Source: Coxiellaceae bacterium UBA6002
Lineage (GTDB): Bacteria > Pseudomonadota > Gammaproteobacteria > UBA6002
Reading direction: 5' to 3'
Assembly (NCBI GenBank): GCA_002429595.1
Contig: DJAM01000101.1
Span: 1-41,962, forward strand
DNA length: 41,962 nt
Below, piece by piece: positions 26,585-35,000 of this stretch. How positions within the stretch are numbered: position 1 is the stretch's first letter; each line of letters begins with the position of its first letter. The position numbers and the translations under genes were made by a program. The notes under the pieces are model-generated. The model saw only the letters and a list, made by a program, of their open reading frames with translations. It had not been told where the DNA came from and ran no database searches.

Positions 26585-26719
26585 ATGAGCGACAGCTTGT
26601 TAGTATTAAATTCCGGTTCAGCAAGTTTAAAGTTTGCACTTTTTTCGATCGTCAACGATGAAAATCTAAAACTAATTATTCGTGAGATAACTATCTTTCA
26701 AAATCCTAATGGTTGCTAA
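26585..26719 (+). pseudogene. ackA: Acetate kinase N-terminal fragment
   Basis: MSDSLLVLNSGSASLKFALF is the acetate kinase phosphate-1 region. The family runs to about 400 residues; here the frame stops after 44 codons and nothing matching follows. Acetate kinase turns acetyl phosphate, the phosphoketolase product, into acetate and ATP, so this fragment and the broken xfp at 9016 look like two dead ends of one pathway. Confidence 0.85.
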
Positions 26720-27125
26720 CATAATTATTAACCTCAAAACTGAAGTGCAAGTTGAGTGGACAGCAGTGTACTGCAGTAGCTAGGATAAAACAAGAGCGGC
26801 TTATCTAATTATTTGTTTTAAGAGAATTTTTTGTTTATGGTTGTTCATTCCTGTTCAAGAAGAAATAGCTTATGATCGCTTTCGGGAAGTAGGGGTCGCA
26901 AGTTCAGATCCTGTCACCCCGATTAATAGGTTACGATAAAATAAGAAGAACTAAGAACTGAAGTGCAGTTTTGATACTACAGTTATGTGTGGCAGAGTGC
27001 ATAATGAAGAACTCATTGGCAAGGCTATGTTCAGCATTTAATTTTAAATGATTTAAAATCAGTACCGAAATATACATGAAAAATTAATTTTTTAATGATA
27101 TATTGCTATCTTCTGTAGTTAGAGG
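26720..27125. other. Gap holding att copy and motif repeats
   Basis: There is no gene. Besides the tRNA-tail copy it holds AAACTGAAGTGCAA followed by GTTGAGTG (26737-26758) and a shorter AACTGAAGTGCA at 26957-26967. The last 60 bp are AT-rich and may carry the promoter of the next gene. Confidence 0.5.
26878..26928 (+). repeat. att copy: diverged tRNA-Pro 3' end, right island edge
   Basis: Bases 26878-26922 match the tRNA tail 5781-5825 with two substitutions (AGCAG to AGTAG, TTCAAAT to TTCAGAT). The match continues through TTAATA to 26928, as it does just past the tRNA (5826-5831). This is the best candidate for the outer attachment site of the island. Confidence 0.85.
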
Positions 27126-28079
27126 TTGAAAAACGTGCAAAGTAGCGAAACTGAGAAAGGGCAAACTAGAGAAACCATGGTTGGTGCGTCTTTATTCTTT
27201 ACTCAGAAAGGCGTAAGAGAAGATGATCGCATTCTTAACATTGATAAAATTCCTTTTAATTCTGATGACCATAAAAAAGCTTTAACCTTAGGGCCTTGTC
27301 GTAGATTTTATCTCGCTAAATTTCGGGAAGATGTTTTACGTTTAATACCTATTCATCGTCCACGTCCAGGGGGTTGGACCCCTAAAACCAAGCCTGCTCA
27401 TCCTTCAGATAGATCGTATCATTTGTTTTTTCTTTATTTGGGTATGGCCCCTGTAACATATCGAATCGATTATTTAGATTTCCAGTATGGGCAACTGCGA
27501 GGTTCTAGGGTATTGGATAAATTAAGCATTTTGAGTCAATACGGAGAATGGAATGCTGAAATACTAGAACGAGAATGCGACGCTTATAGTTTACGAAGCT
27601 TGAAAAAAGTCCTGTGCATGGAAATGGGTAGATCTGATAAAGGTAAAAATACTTCATTAGATGATATTGTGGCTAATAGAGAACTTTTATTGAAACTTAA
27701 AGAGAAAGAATTGGATTATGTCACAGATATTTTCGTGCCGAAGTTATTAAGAATAATAGCAAGCACTCCACCTGATAAAATTGTTGATACAACAGATCTG
27801 AGATCATTGGATAATTGGTACTTAACTAATGAAGGATTTGCAAGATGGAAGTTTGTTATTGAAAATAATTTGGAGTTTATTCCATTAAAAAATTTTGAAC
27901 ATCTTAATTTAAGTTTGGAGCAACAAGTTTTACTTAAAAAGATATTAGAAGAAAGAGTGCAAAGTTCACCACCACAGCAGCCTCACCAAAATCCTATTCC
28001 AAATTCAATATCTAACGTAGGTAGTGAGGAGGATGATGAGGCACAACAAACTGCTTATAGCAAACATAAAAAATATTAA
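27126..28079 (+). CDS. Orphan hypothetical protein, 317 aa
   Basis: The frame opens with TTG at 27126 or GTG at 27135; AGAGG just upstream fits the GTG better, giving about 314 residues. The protein is soluble, with no signal or membrane segment. The middle holds RFYLAKFREDVLRLIPIHRP and a Tyr-rich SYHLFFLYLGMAPVTYRIDY; the C-terminus is low-complexity, rich in Pro/Gln then acidic (SSPPQQPHQNP, EEDDE) and ends HKKY. I recognise no family. The polar C-terminus, isolation and location beside the island edge would suit a secreted effector, but that is speculative. Confidence 0.6.
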   Translation: MKNVQSSETEKGQTRETMVGASLFFTQKGVREDDRILNIDKIPFNSDDHKKALTLGPCRRFYLAKFREDVLRLIPIHRPRPGGWTPKTKPAHPSDRSYHLFFLYLGMAPVTYRIDYLDFQYGQLRGSRVLDKLSILSQYGEWNAEILERECDAYSLRSLKKVLCMEMGRSDKGKNTSLDDIVANRELLLKLKEKELDYVTDIFVPKLLRIIASTPPDKIVDTTDLRSLDNWYLTNEGFARWKFVIENNLEFIPLKNFEHLNLSLEQQVLLKKILEERVQSSPPQQPHQNPIPNSISNVGSEEDDEAQQTAYSKHKKY

Positions 28080-28221
28080 TTTGCTCCGCCTTAAAAGTGA
28101 CGATTTTTATCATTCATTGGACATGTCATTTCTAAAAAAGCTGTCTAATAAATTGAGTTAAGCTTATTCTTACAGAAGGCATGTAGGCTTTTTCCTAAGA
28201 AGTTTCAAAGCGTCTGCACGA

Positions 28222-28430
28222 TTAATTAGACTTTAACTCTGAACAAAAATTACTTGGCGATACTAAACGAGCAACAGCTTCCGCTTTATGTTCTGGCGTA
28301 AGATGAGCATTGCGCAAAGTCATTTAAATATCAGAGTGCCCAAGCAATTCTCTAACCGTATTAAGATTAACCCGCGAAACATTTTTGGCAAAAAGCAGGG
28401 TTATGCGCTATCTCGGTGAAAGATATATTC
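28222..28430 (-). pseudogene. Tyrosine recombinase C-terminal remnant
   Basis: On the minus strand, RVNLNTVRELLGHSDI, a TAA, then MTLRNAHLTPEHKAEAVARL and a stop after SELKSN match phage-type integrases (LGHSDIKMTLRYAHLTPEHK). The nucleophile Tyr of RYAHL is Asn, a Lys codon has become a stop, and the upstream HDLRHTFA box is scrambled. It probably belonged to the island or a neighbouring insertion. Confidence 0.8.
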
Positions 28431-28623
28431 CTCCCTAGCCATTATCAGTACTTTCTCTATATTATGATTATGTAGCGTTCTAGCAAGTAGATTTGCGTTT
28501 GGACAGGTCTTCTTTTTATTTAAATCCATAAGCCATCTGCTTCTTTATGTATTTGTAATTCCTGACAAAAAACTCTAAAATCTGAGAAATTTTTTTGAAA
28601 TAATTCAGGGATTGATTGTTTAA

Positions 28624-29157
28624 ATGAAAAAGAAGCTCATAAAAGCGAAAAAAACTAAAGAAATCTATCTAGAGCCGCCAGCGCTTAGCGAGCCTTTGGA
28701 TAGAATCGATCGGCGGATACTGAATATCTTGCAAGAGGATAATCAAATCACCAATTTGGAGCTTGCGGATCGGGTTGGTCTTTCCCCGCCTCCATGTTTG
28801 CGTCGTGTTCGGCGATTGCGTGATGAAGGTTTTATTGCCCGTGATGTATCATTAGTAGATCCATTCAAAGTTGGCCAGAATCTTATTGTTTTTGTTGGCA
28901 TTATTGTGGAAAAACTTCGTGAAGATCTCCTCATTCATTTTGAGAGGAAAATGTTAGAGCATGATGAAGTTTTACAATGTTATTTTGTTTCTGGAAACAT
29001 GGATTATCTTTTGGTGGTCAATGTTGTAGATATGGAACACTATAATGAATTCGCGCGCAAAGTTTTGGCGAATGAATTAAATATCAGGAGTTTCAATAGC
29101 AGCTTTTGTTTAAGTCGTATTAAGTATGAAACTAAAATAACGTTAGCTGAAAATTAA
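28624..29157 (+). CDS. Lrp/AsnC-family transcriptional regulator
   Basis: This encodes 177 residues. An N-terminal Lys-rich extension of about 22 residues precedes the winged helix-turn-helix (LDRIDRRILNILQEDNQITN, LELADRVGLSPPPCLRRVRR, LRDEGFI). The C-terminal ligand-binding (RAM) domain includes DEVLQCYFVSGNMDYLLVVN. It should bind DNA as a dimer or octamer and respond to an amino acid. The stop codon overlaps that of the convergent TauE/SafE gene in a shared TTAA (29154-29157). Its target is not evident; the nearest gene is an exporter, which Lrp-type regulators often control. Confidence 0.9.
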   Translation: MKKKLIKAKKTKEIYLEPPALSEPLDRIDRRILNILQEDNQITNLELADRVGLSPPPCLRRVRRLRDEGFIARDVSLVDPFKVGQNLIVFVGIIVEKLREDLLIHFERKMLEHDEVLQCYFVSGNMDYLLVVNVVDMEHYNEFARKVLANELNIRSFNSSFCLSRIKYETKITLAEN

Positions 29158-29957
29158 ATACTAGCAATCATCCGCACGCCAATAAAAATAATTAAAAGTG
29201 CAAACAGCCGTTGTAAAAATTTGGTATGTAATTTTGCAGAAAGTTTTACGCCTACGGGGGCGCATAGCAGGCCGGCTGTTGCAATTATTAGAAATGATGG
29301 CCAGTGTAAATATCCGATAGTATAACTGTTCGGTGGAGCGTGTAAGACACCAGTGATAATGTAAGTGAGACTACCCATTGTTGCGACTGGAAATCCTATG
29401 AGAGTTGCTGTTCCTACTGCATAACGCATTCTTAACTTCAAAGAATGTAAAAATGGCACCATTAAGATACCGCCACCCGAACCAATGATGCTGGCAATTA
29501 TTCCGATACTTATTCCGCCAGTTGCTAATTTTGGCAGAGGGATATTAGTCACATAATTCTCTTTCTCACCGGGTTGTTTTTTTAAAAACATATAAATGGA
29601 CACGAGGCATAAAAATATCCCAAATAATGCCTTTAGTAGATGGCTAGGTAGATGACTTGCTGTTAGTGCGCCAAGGCAGGAGCCTATCATGCTGAACAGA
29701 ATGACTCGTCTAAAAATACTCCAGTTAATATTTTGATATTTGTGATGAGTGAGCAACGCGCTTATCGAGCTCGTCGCGATTGCCGTCATTGACGTTGCGA
29801 TGGCGACATGGATTGCCATAGTTTGTTCAATCCCATACTGCGGCAAAATTAAGGTCAATATAGGTACGATGATAATTCCGGTTCCAATTCCAAGCATACC
29901 CTGCAAAATTGCACCAGTTCCACCGGCTAATAAACACGTGACTAATAGCGTAAGCAT
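29154..29957 (-). CDS. TauE/SafE (TSUP) family membrane exporter
   Basis: This encodes 267 residues with about eight hydrophobic helices. The two family repeats are visible: GTGAILQGMLGIGTGIIIVP in the first half and GGISIGIIASIIGSGGGILM in the second, the G-x-G...GGG turn motifs of TSUP proteins. Members export or import sulfite, sulfoacetate or other small organosulfur anions; the substrate cannot be read here. It is convergent with, and shares stop-codon bases with, the Lrp regulator. Confidence 0.9.
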   Translation of the reverse strand: MLTLLVTCLLAGGTGAILQGMLGIGTGIIIVPILTLILPQYGIEQTMAIHVAIATSMTAIATSSISALLTHHKYQNINWSIFRRVILFSMIGSCLGALTASHLPSHLLKALFGIFLCLVSIYMFLKKQPGEKENYVTNIPLPKLATGGISIGIIASIIGSGGGILMVPFLHSLKLRMRYAVGTATLIGFPVATMGSLTYIITGVLHAPPNSYTIGYLHWPSFLIIATAGLLCAPVGVKLSAKLHTKFLQRLFALLIIFIGVRMIASI

Positions 29958-30093
29958 TTAGGATTAACCTTTTAAAAAAATAATTTACTAAGAGTATAAG
30001 GCCTTGTGTCATGTGGCAAGTATCTGCTAGTGGCTATTTAAAGCCAAAAACTCAGGTCGTGATACCGCTGTATTTGCGAAAGCAGCAGAGTGC

Positions 30094-30951
30094 TTACTGA
30101 TCTTCTTGAGTAATCGCCAAATCGCCTGAAATAGTGTTAATAGTCGCTTTTCCTTCGCCGGTTCCAATAATGAGTGGCATATTTTTCACTTTTGTATCCT
30201 TGTAAATTAAATTGCCACTTACGGTAACGAAGTCTATTGCAAGATCTGGTTTTGCTGCAAAATTAATTTTAATATCGCCAGAGTTTGAATTGATCTTCAT
30301 CTCTGGACTGCTGTTCAGTAACGTAAGATATGAATTACCGCGCAAAGTATTGAGAACGATCTGACTGGCGTTACCCTTGAAAGTTAAATCCCCAGAATTA
30401 GTGGCTAAAGACAATTTCTTAAATGTTCCAACGGTTTTGATATTGCCTGATATGGTTGATGCATTTAAAGCGTTTAGCTGAAGATCGCAGAGCATAAGAT
30501 TACCCTGTTTACTTTGAAGAGTAACAGCTTTTATGTTTTCAGGTAAAGTGACTATCATTTGTCCTTCAAAGTTAACGTGTGATGCTGTATTTAACTCATT
30601 GGTTTTTAAAATTAGCTGGTTTGATGTGCTTTGGTTTATAAGCATATGATGAGGGGGCTTAACATTGAAATACTTGCCTTGAAGTGTCACGCTAATATTT
30701 TGTGAATTGGATTTTCTAATTTGAACGTTGGTATTGTCTACATTGATAACTACAGTTTGTAAAGCTTTTACAGGAAAGCTGTTGTAAAGCGCTTCCGGAT
30801 AATTGGCGCCAATCGTTCCAGAATAGCTTTTCACTAACAACATTGGTAATGGCTTGTCTTGAACAGGAACTCTTTTAGAAGCAAAATATCCTGCTACGAA
30901 GCATAATACAGTCAATGCTGCAATTTTAGTCCCAAGTCTTTTTGTACCCAT
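30094..30951 (-). CDS. DUF4097-type beta-repeat protein
   Basis: This encodes 285 residues if it starts at ATG 30951, preceded at 5 bp by AGGTGA; a GTG at 30960 is in frame but would overlap that site. One N-terminal hydrophobic segment (about 8-24) serves as a signal anchor. The rest is a beta-helix-like series of short strands with recurrent ISGNIKT, NSGDLTF, NSGDIKI, VSGNLIY and ISGDLAI motifs, typical of DUF4097/DUF4098 proteins, which are probably surface or periplasmic. It is the last gene of the PadR-DUF1700 operon, where this combination is common in Firmicutes and less so in Proteobacteria. Confidence 0.85.
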   Translation of the reverse strand: MGTKRLGTKIAALTVLCFVAGYFASKRVPVQDKPLPMLLVKSYSGTIGANYPEALYNSFPVKALQTVVINVDNTNVQIRKSNSQNISVTLQGKYFNVKPPHHMLINQSTSNQLILKTNELNTASHVNFEGQMIVTLPENIKAVTLQSKQGNLMLCDLQLNALNASTISGNIKTVGTFKKLSLATNSGDLTFKGNASQIVLNTLRGNSYLTLLNSSPEMKINSNSGDIKINFAAKPDLAIDFVTVSGNLIYKDTKVKNMPLIIGTGEGKATINTISGDLAITQEDQ

Positions 30952-30960
30952 AGTAATCAC

Positions 30961-31542
30961 CTATATACGTGTTTTAATAAAATTTAAGTTCCAGCGTAAA
31001 TAAGCCAGAACTAATCTGATGAAATATTTGGTTATGAGGTAGGCAATATAAATAGCTAGAATACCAACTCCCACAAATCCAAGTGCATAAAATAGATAAG
31101 AGACTAGCGTCCAAATTCCAAGTCCTGAGAACATCAAATGAAAGAGGGCAAATGCTAAATTACCTGCTGAACCGACTAGCAAAGCAAATGCAATTAACCA
31201 ACCCAAAAATGTTATGGCTATAATCAGGGTGAGCGGAATCAACACAAAGATCACGTTCAATGGCGTGAGCGCTAGGACTGCGATCACTGCATTGAATGTT
31301 TTGCTTAGTTGTGATTTCAGCGACGTTGAGTTTTGAGCAGTTTCAAGCTTTGACTCAACAAGTAAATTTGTAGCAAAAATTTTAGGATCGCCCAAACTTG
31401 CTAATACTTCCGCTTCACTTCGACCATGCTGGATTGCTGCCGTGATATACTCGTCTTGATCTCTTAGAATATCTTCAATTTCTTTTTTGGATAATGGAGC
31501 GAGATACTTCTTTAGCTCCGCTAAATACTCTGACTTATTCAT
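30961..31542 (-). CDS. DUF1700/HAAS-domain membrane protein
   Basis: This encodes 193 residues. The N-terminal HAAS module (MNKSEYLAELKKYLAPLSKK, EIEDILRDQDEYI, RSEAEVLASLGDPKIFATNL) precedes about four hydrophobic helices. HAAS proteins pair with PadR regulators, and the start overlaps the PadR stop by 4 bp. It is likely an inner-membrane partner of the DUF4097 product encoded just downstream, but the molecular role is unknown. Confidence 0.85.
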   Translation of the reverse strand: MNKSEYLAELKKYLAPLSKKEIEDILRDQDEYITAAIQHGRSEAEVLASLGDPKIFATNLLVESKLETAQNSTSLKSQLSKTFNAVIAVLALTPLNVIFVLIPLTLIIAITFLGWLIAFALLVGSAGNLAFALFHLMFSGLGIWTLVSYLFYALGFVGVGILAIYIAYLITKYFIRLVLAYLRWNLNFIKTRI

Positions 31543-31859
31543 ACTGTTGCCTCACTACGGATAATAAAGTTCACATCTGTTATAAATTTTTGCCATTGCT
31601 CTAAAAGCTTTGAAGTTTCCTGTCGTCCTTTTTTGGTCATTCGATAATATTTTCTTGGTGGACCTTCTGTGGATTCTTTGAGATAGGTCTCAAAATATTT
31701 TTCAATCGTTAACCGCCTAAGAATGGGATAAACAGTGCCCTCGGAAATTTCGATTCTTTTGGAAATGGTTTCGACCAGCTCATAACCATAAAAATCACGT
31801 TTATAAACTAATGACAAAACACACATTTCGATCACGCCTTTATTGAATTGAGAATTCAT
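31539..31859 (-). CDS. PadR-family transcriptional regulator
   Basis: This encodes 106 residues from ATG 31859, with GGAGAAG upstream; a longer frame to 31886 reads through the leader. The winged-helix signature is clear: NKGVIEMCVLSLVYKRDFYG, YELVETISKRIEISEGTVYP, ILRRLTIEKYF, then GPPRKYYRMTKKGRQ. PadR proteins usually repress their own operon and respond to small molecules or membrane stress. A 23-bp palindrome lies 37 bp upstream, and the DUF1700 and DUF4097 genes follow, so this is probably a three-gene autoregulated unit. Confidence 0.9.
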   Translation of the reverse strand: MNSQFNKGVIEMCVLSLVYKRDFYGYELVETISKRIEISEGTVYPILRRLTIEKYFETYLKESTEGPPRKYYRMTKKGRQETSKLLEQWQKFITDVNFIIRSEATV

Positions 31860-31895
31860 AGTTGATCTTCTCCAAGCTGGAATCATATATTATTT

Positions 31896-31918
31896 AGTAC
31901 TATATATCGTATAGTACT
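31896..31918. promoter_or_regulatory. Probable PadR operator
   Basis: AGTACTATA and TATAGTACT form a perfect 9-bp inverted repeat with a TATCG spacer, upstream of the padR-type gene and within AT-rich promoter-like sequence. Palindromic sites rich in ATA/TAT are the usual PadR targets. It also lies 165 bp upstream of the giant gene on the other strand, so it could affect both. Confidence 0.65.
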
Positions 31919-32082
31919 GTTTTGCAAATACTAGTGGCGGGAAGAATCGGTGAGAATATAAATTACAATATCGAGTTAAATTATTTTCATAAATTTCAAT
32001 TTTGGCACAGAAATACGCAATTTATTTTGTTTAATTTTTTGCTAAGGTTCGTGGTTTTGAAATTTTCCCTCTAGGAGTTGCC

Positions 32083-35000
32083 ATGAACAATAAGCTTGAG
32101 TTCCCTGTTAGTCGTGTAGAGAATCCTTTTATTTTAAATAAAATTCCGTATCCCTATACGTCACAAGGGATTTTTTATGCAGATAGTCCTTTAGCAGCGG
32201 TTTATGGCAATGTTATCCTTTCTCATTTGCCAAACAGCGTTAAAGACAAATTACGCTTAGATACCCAGAAAGGTTTATTATTACTGTTTAGTGAGAAGCA
32301 ACTGCAATCTCTTGCGCCACAAGCAAGTTGGTCTTTCTCACGAGCTGCGCGGCAGTTGAGCTTGCAACAAGGTGCGCTAAATCTAGATTTACCTTTCCCC
32401 TCGCCTCGCCTCCCTTATGAAGGTTTAGAAATTCATGTCAATGTCTCAAAGGGTATGAGTTTGCCTGCTGCTAGAGCTATGTTTTGTCATGAATATCTGG
32501 GGCGTCATGTTTCGTTTGAACACAATTTCCAAGCTTTATCCCGTTTTGGCTATGATTTAGACAGTATCTTTTCTCCGGGGCAATTAACGGATCCCGCGTT
32601 TCTGCGTCACAGAAGGCTAGGTGATTTAACTATGTTTCGTTCACAGTTAGGCGCCTACTTTAGGGATGTCCGAAGATATTTGGTACGTAATAATTTGAGT
32701 AGTGTGTTTGATATTCCAATGGCTGATTCGGCTAAAATGCTTCATGAATCACCTGGTGTTTTATTATTCTATCGACCAGCTAAACGTTTTGTTGAAGGTG
32801 TGGGAAATAATTTAAATAGCTTATTACCAGCTGGAGAAAAAACTGATGTTTTTGTCGGCGCTTTATTCCGTGAACAGGAAGCCAGGCTTCTTGGTGGCGA
32901 TAAATTCATATTTCAAGAGCTGACCAAAAAAATACATGATAAATATCCTTCGATTCCAGAAGGTAAAATACGCGGAATATTGAGTGCAAATGCAACAGCT
33001 TTTCGAAGCGAAATGGGTGCTAGTTTTAATCAGTGCAAACTACTTAATCCTTCGGAGACATTACAATTTGCGCCAAATTTTAATCGGTATTATGGAAAAT
33101 TAAATCAATCAATAGTCACTGCTGTTCCTGATTTAAGTCTACCAAAAACATCTAACCCGATTCGAAATAATTTTCAATGGTCAGCGACTCCAGCAACTGG
33201 ATTCAAGCTAGCATCTTCTGGATTAAATGTCATTGGTATTGGCAGCACTTTTTGGGAAGAATGGCAGCTATCTAAGCAAGCTTATCCTCACAGTGCTGTT
33301 GCTGCAGCAGCTCTTCGTGGTAGTTCAAAGGTTGCCGCAGATGCTGCTTGGTGGTCTGTAGTAGCCGCTTGCGCAGGAGGACCAGTTACTGCGGGATTAG
33401 GCTTGGCGACAGCTATCGCTGAGAGCGCTCCTGATCAAGGAGAAGTTTATCGCAAAGCCACCGAGCCGCTAGACAACCGAATTAGAGAATTGCAACAACG
33501 AAATGCCAGCCTTTTTGAATGTATGCAATTACTGAAAGAATATGATCATGAGAATCCAGGTGTACTTACTGATCTGGCAGAAGTTGCTGGGTTTCAAAGC
33601 TTTTTCCGTTCAATCAATGTTCCTGGGCATTATAGACGAGCTATTGACGATGTCGCCAAAAGCACACCTGAATATCAAAGCAGTTTAAGAGCTTCCCCGC
33701 CTGAATTGCCTGTATTTCCCGCTGAATCTAGCTTAGAACAATCAAATCCATTCCTTTATCCAATTGATGGCTCTCCAATTCAAACGGCAAATCTGCCCGA
33801 GTTTGCGCCAGCAAATCCCGTTGCAAATCAATCTCAAGGTGCCGGTGGTGTTCCAAAGAGAACTTACACTCACCAACCTGCAGCTGACGCTATAGCAAAT
33901 GTCGAATTCAAATTCGATGCAAATGAATTAACTGCTGGTTCAACTCCAGTGAGTGCAACAAACATTGCAGGTACTCTCACCTATGAAAAAGGAGGTGAAA
34001 CACAACATTTTGCGATAGTAAATCATGAAGAGATCAAACAAATGTCTCTAAGACCTATCAATAAAGACACTGCATTGTTGCCAAAAGATGAAGGAAATAA
34101 GTTTGCAATTATTGCTAATGAAGTTGGCACAGGGCTAGCCCTTACTCTAGCAACGGGTGGTACCGTAAGTCTAGTGGCCGGAGAGACAGGTGTTGTTGTC
34201 AGTTGTGAAGTTGCTATTTCGGCTGAAGCACTTAGCGCTTTGTCTGCTGCTGCGCCTTACTTTCTTGCATTGGCAGCAGTAGTGTATACAGGATTTAAGG
34301 CGGTTGATTATTTCTTTAAACAGCAAGAACACAAGCTCAAAAAAATGCTTAAACATTCGCAGGCGGAATGTTTGAAGCTTAAAAAAGAGCTGAAAGCAAC
34401 GTTCAGAGATTTGAAAAAGTTTGATTTAAAGAAAAAGACGAATAGTGATGACTACTGCAAAATCATAAAAAAATTAGATATTGCTAGGCGTGATTTGCGG
34501 ATCGGAATCAATCATGAGTATCGGCGTGAGGACCGTTCACATGGGATGCATTCTAAAAGCTATCATACACACAACACGCGACTTCGAACTTACTTAGCCA
34601 ACCTTAAACAATGCGGAAAAATACAACATTCTTTGGAGTTAAGGCAACTATATTTGAAATTCCTAGAGGATCATGAAGACAAAACCTCAAGACAATTGCT
34701 TATCATGGCCGAACGCATCACGTCGAAGAAAATTATTGTTCAAGGGGAAAAATTACAGGTTGCTTTGACCGATAAAGATGTCGCAAAGCTAGATGCATTA
34801 CGTAGCCTTGTATACCGCAAAGCAATTATATACTGCAACATGGGTAATTTTAAAAAGGCAGAAGGCTTAATATATAGACTGTCTAAAATTTCATACTACC
34901 AAGTCAATGCAATTCAATCCTTTTCAATTTTGGAGTGTGGTTCGCACATAATCAATAATACGTCGCAGAGATTACTCGTTAACTTTGAGAAAGGAGTGGT

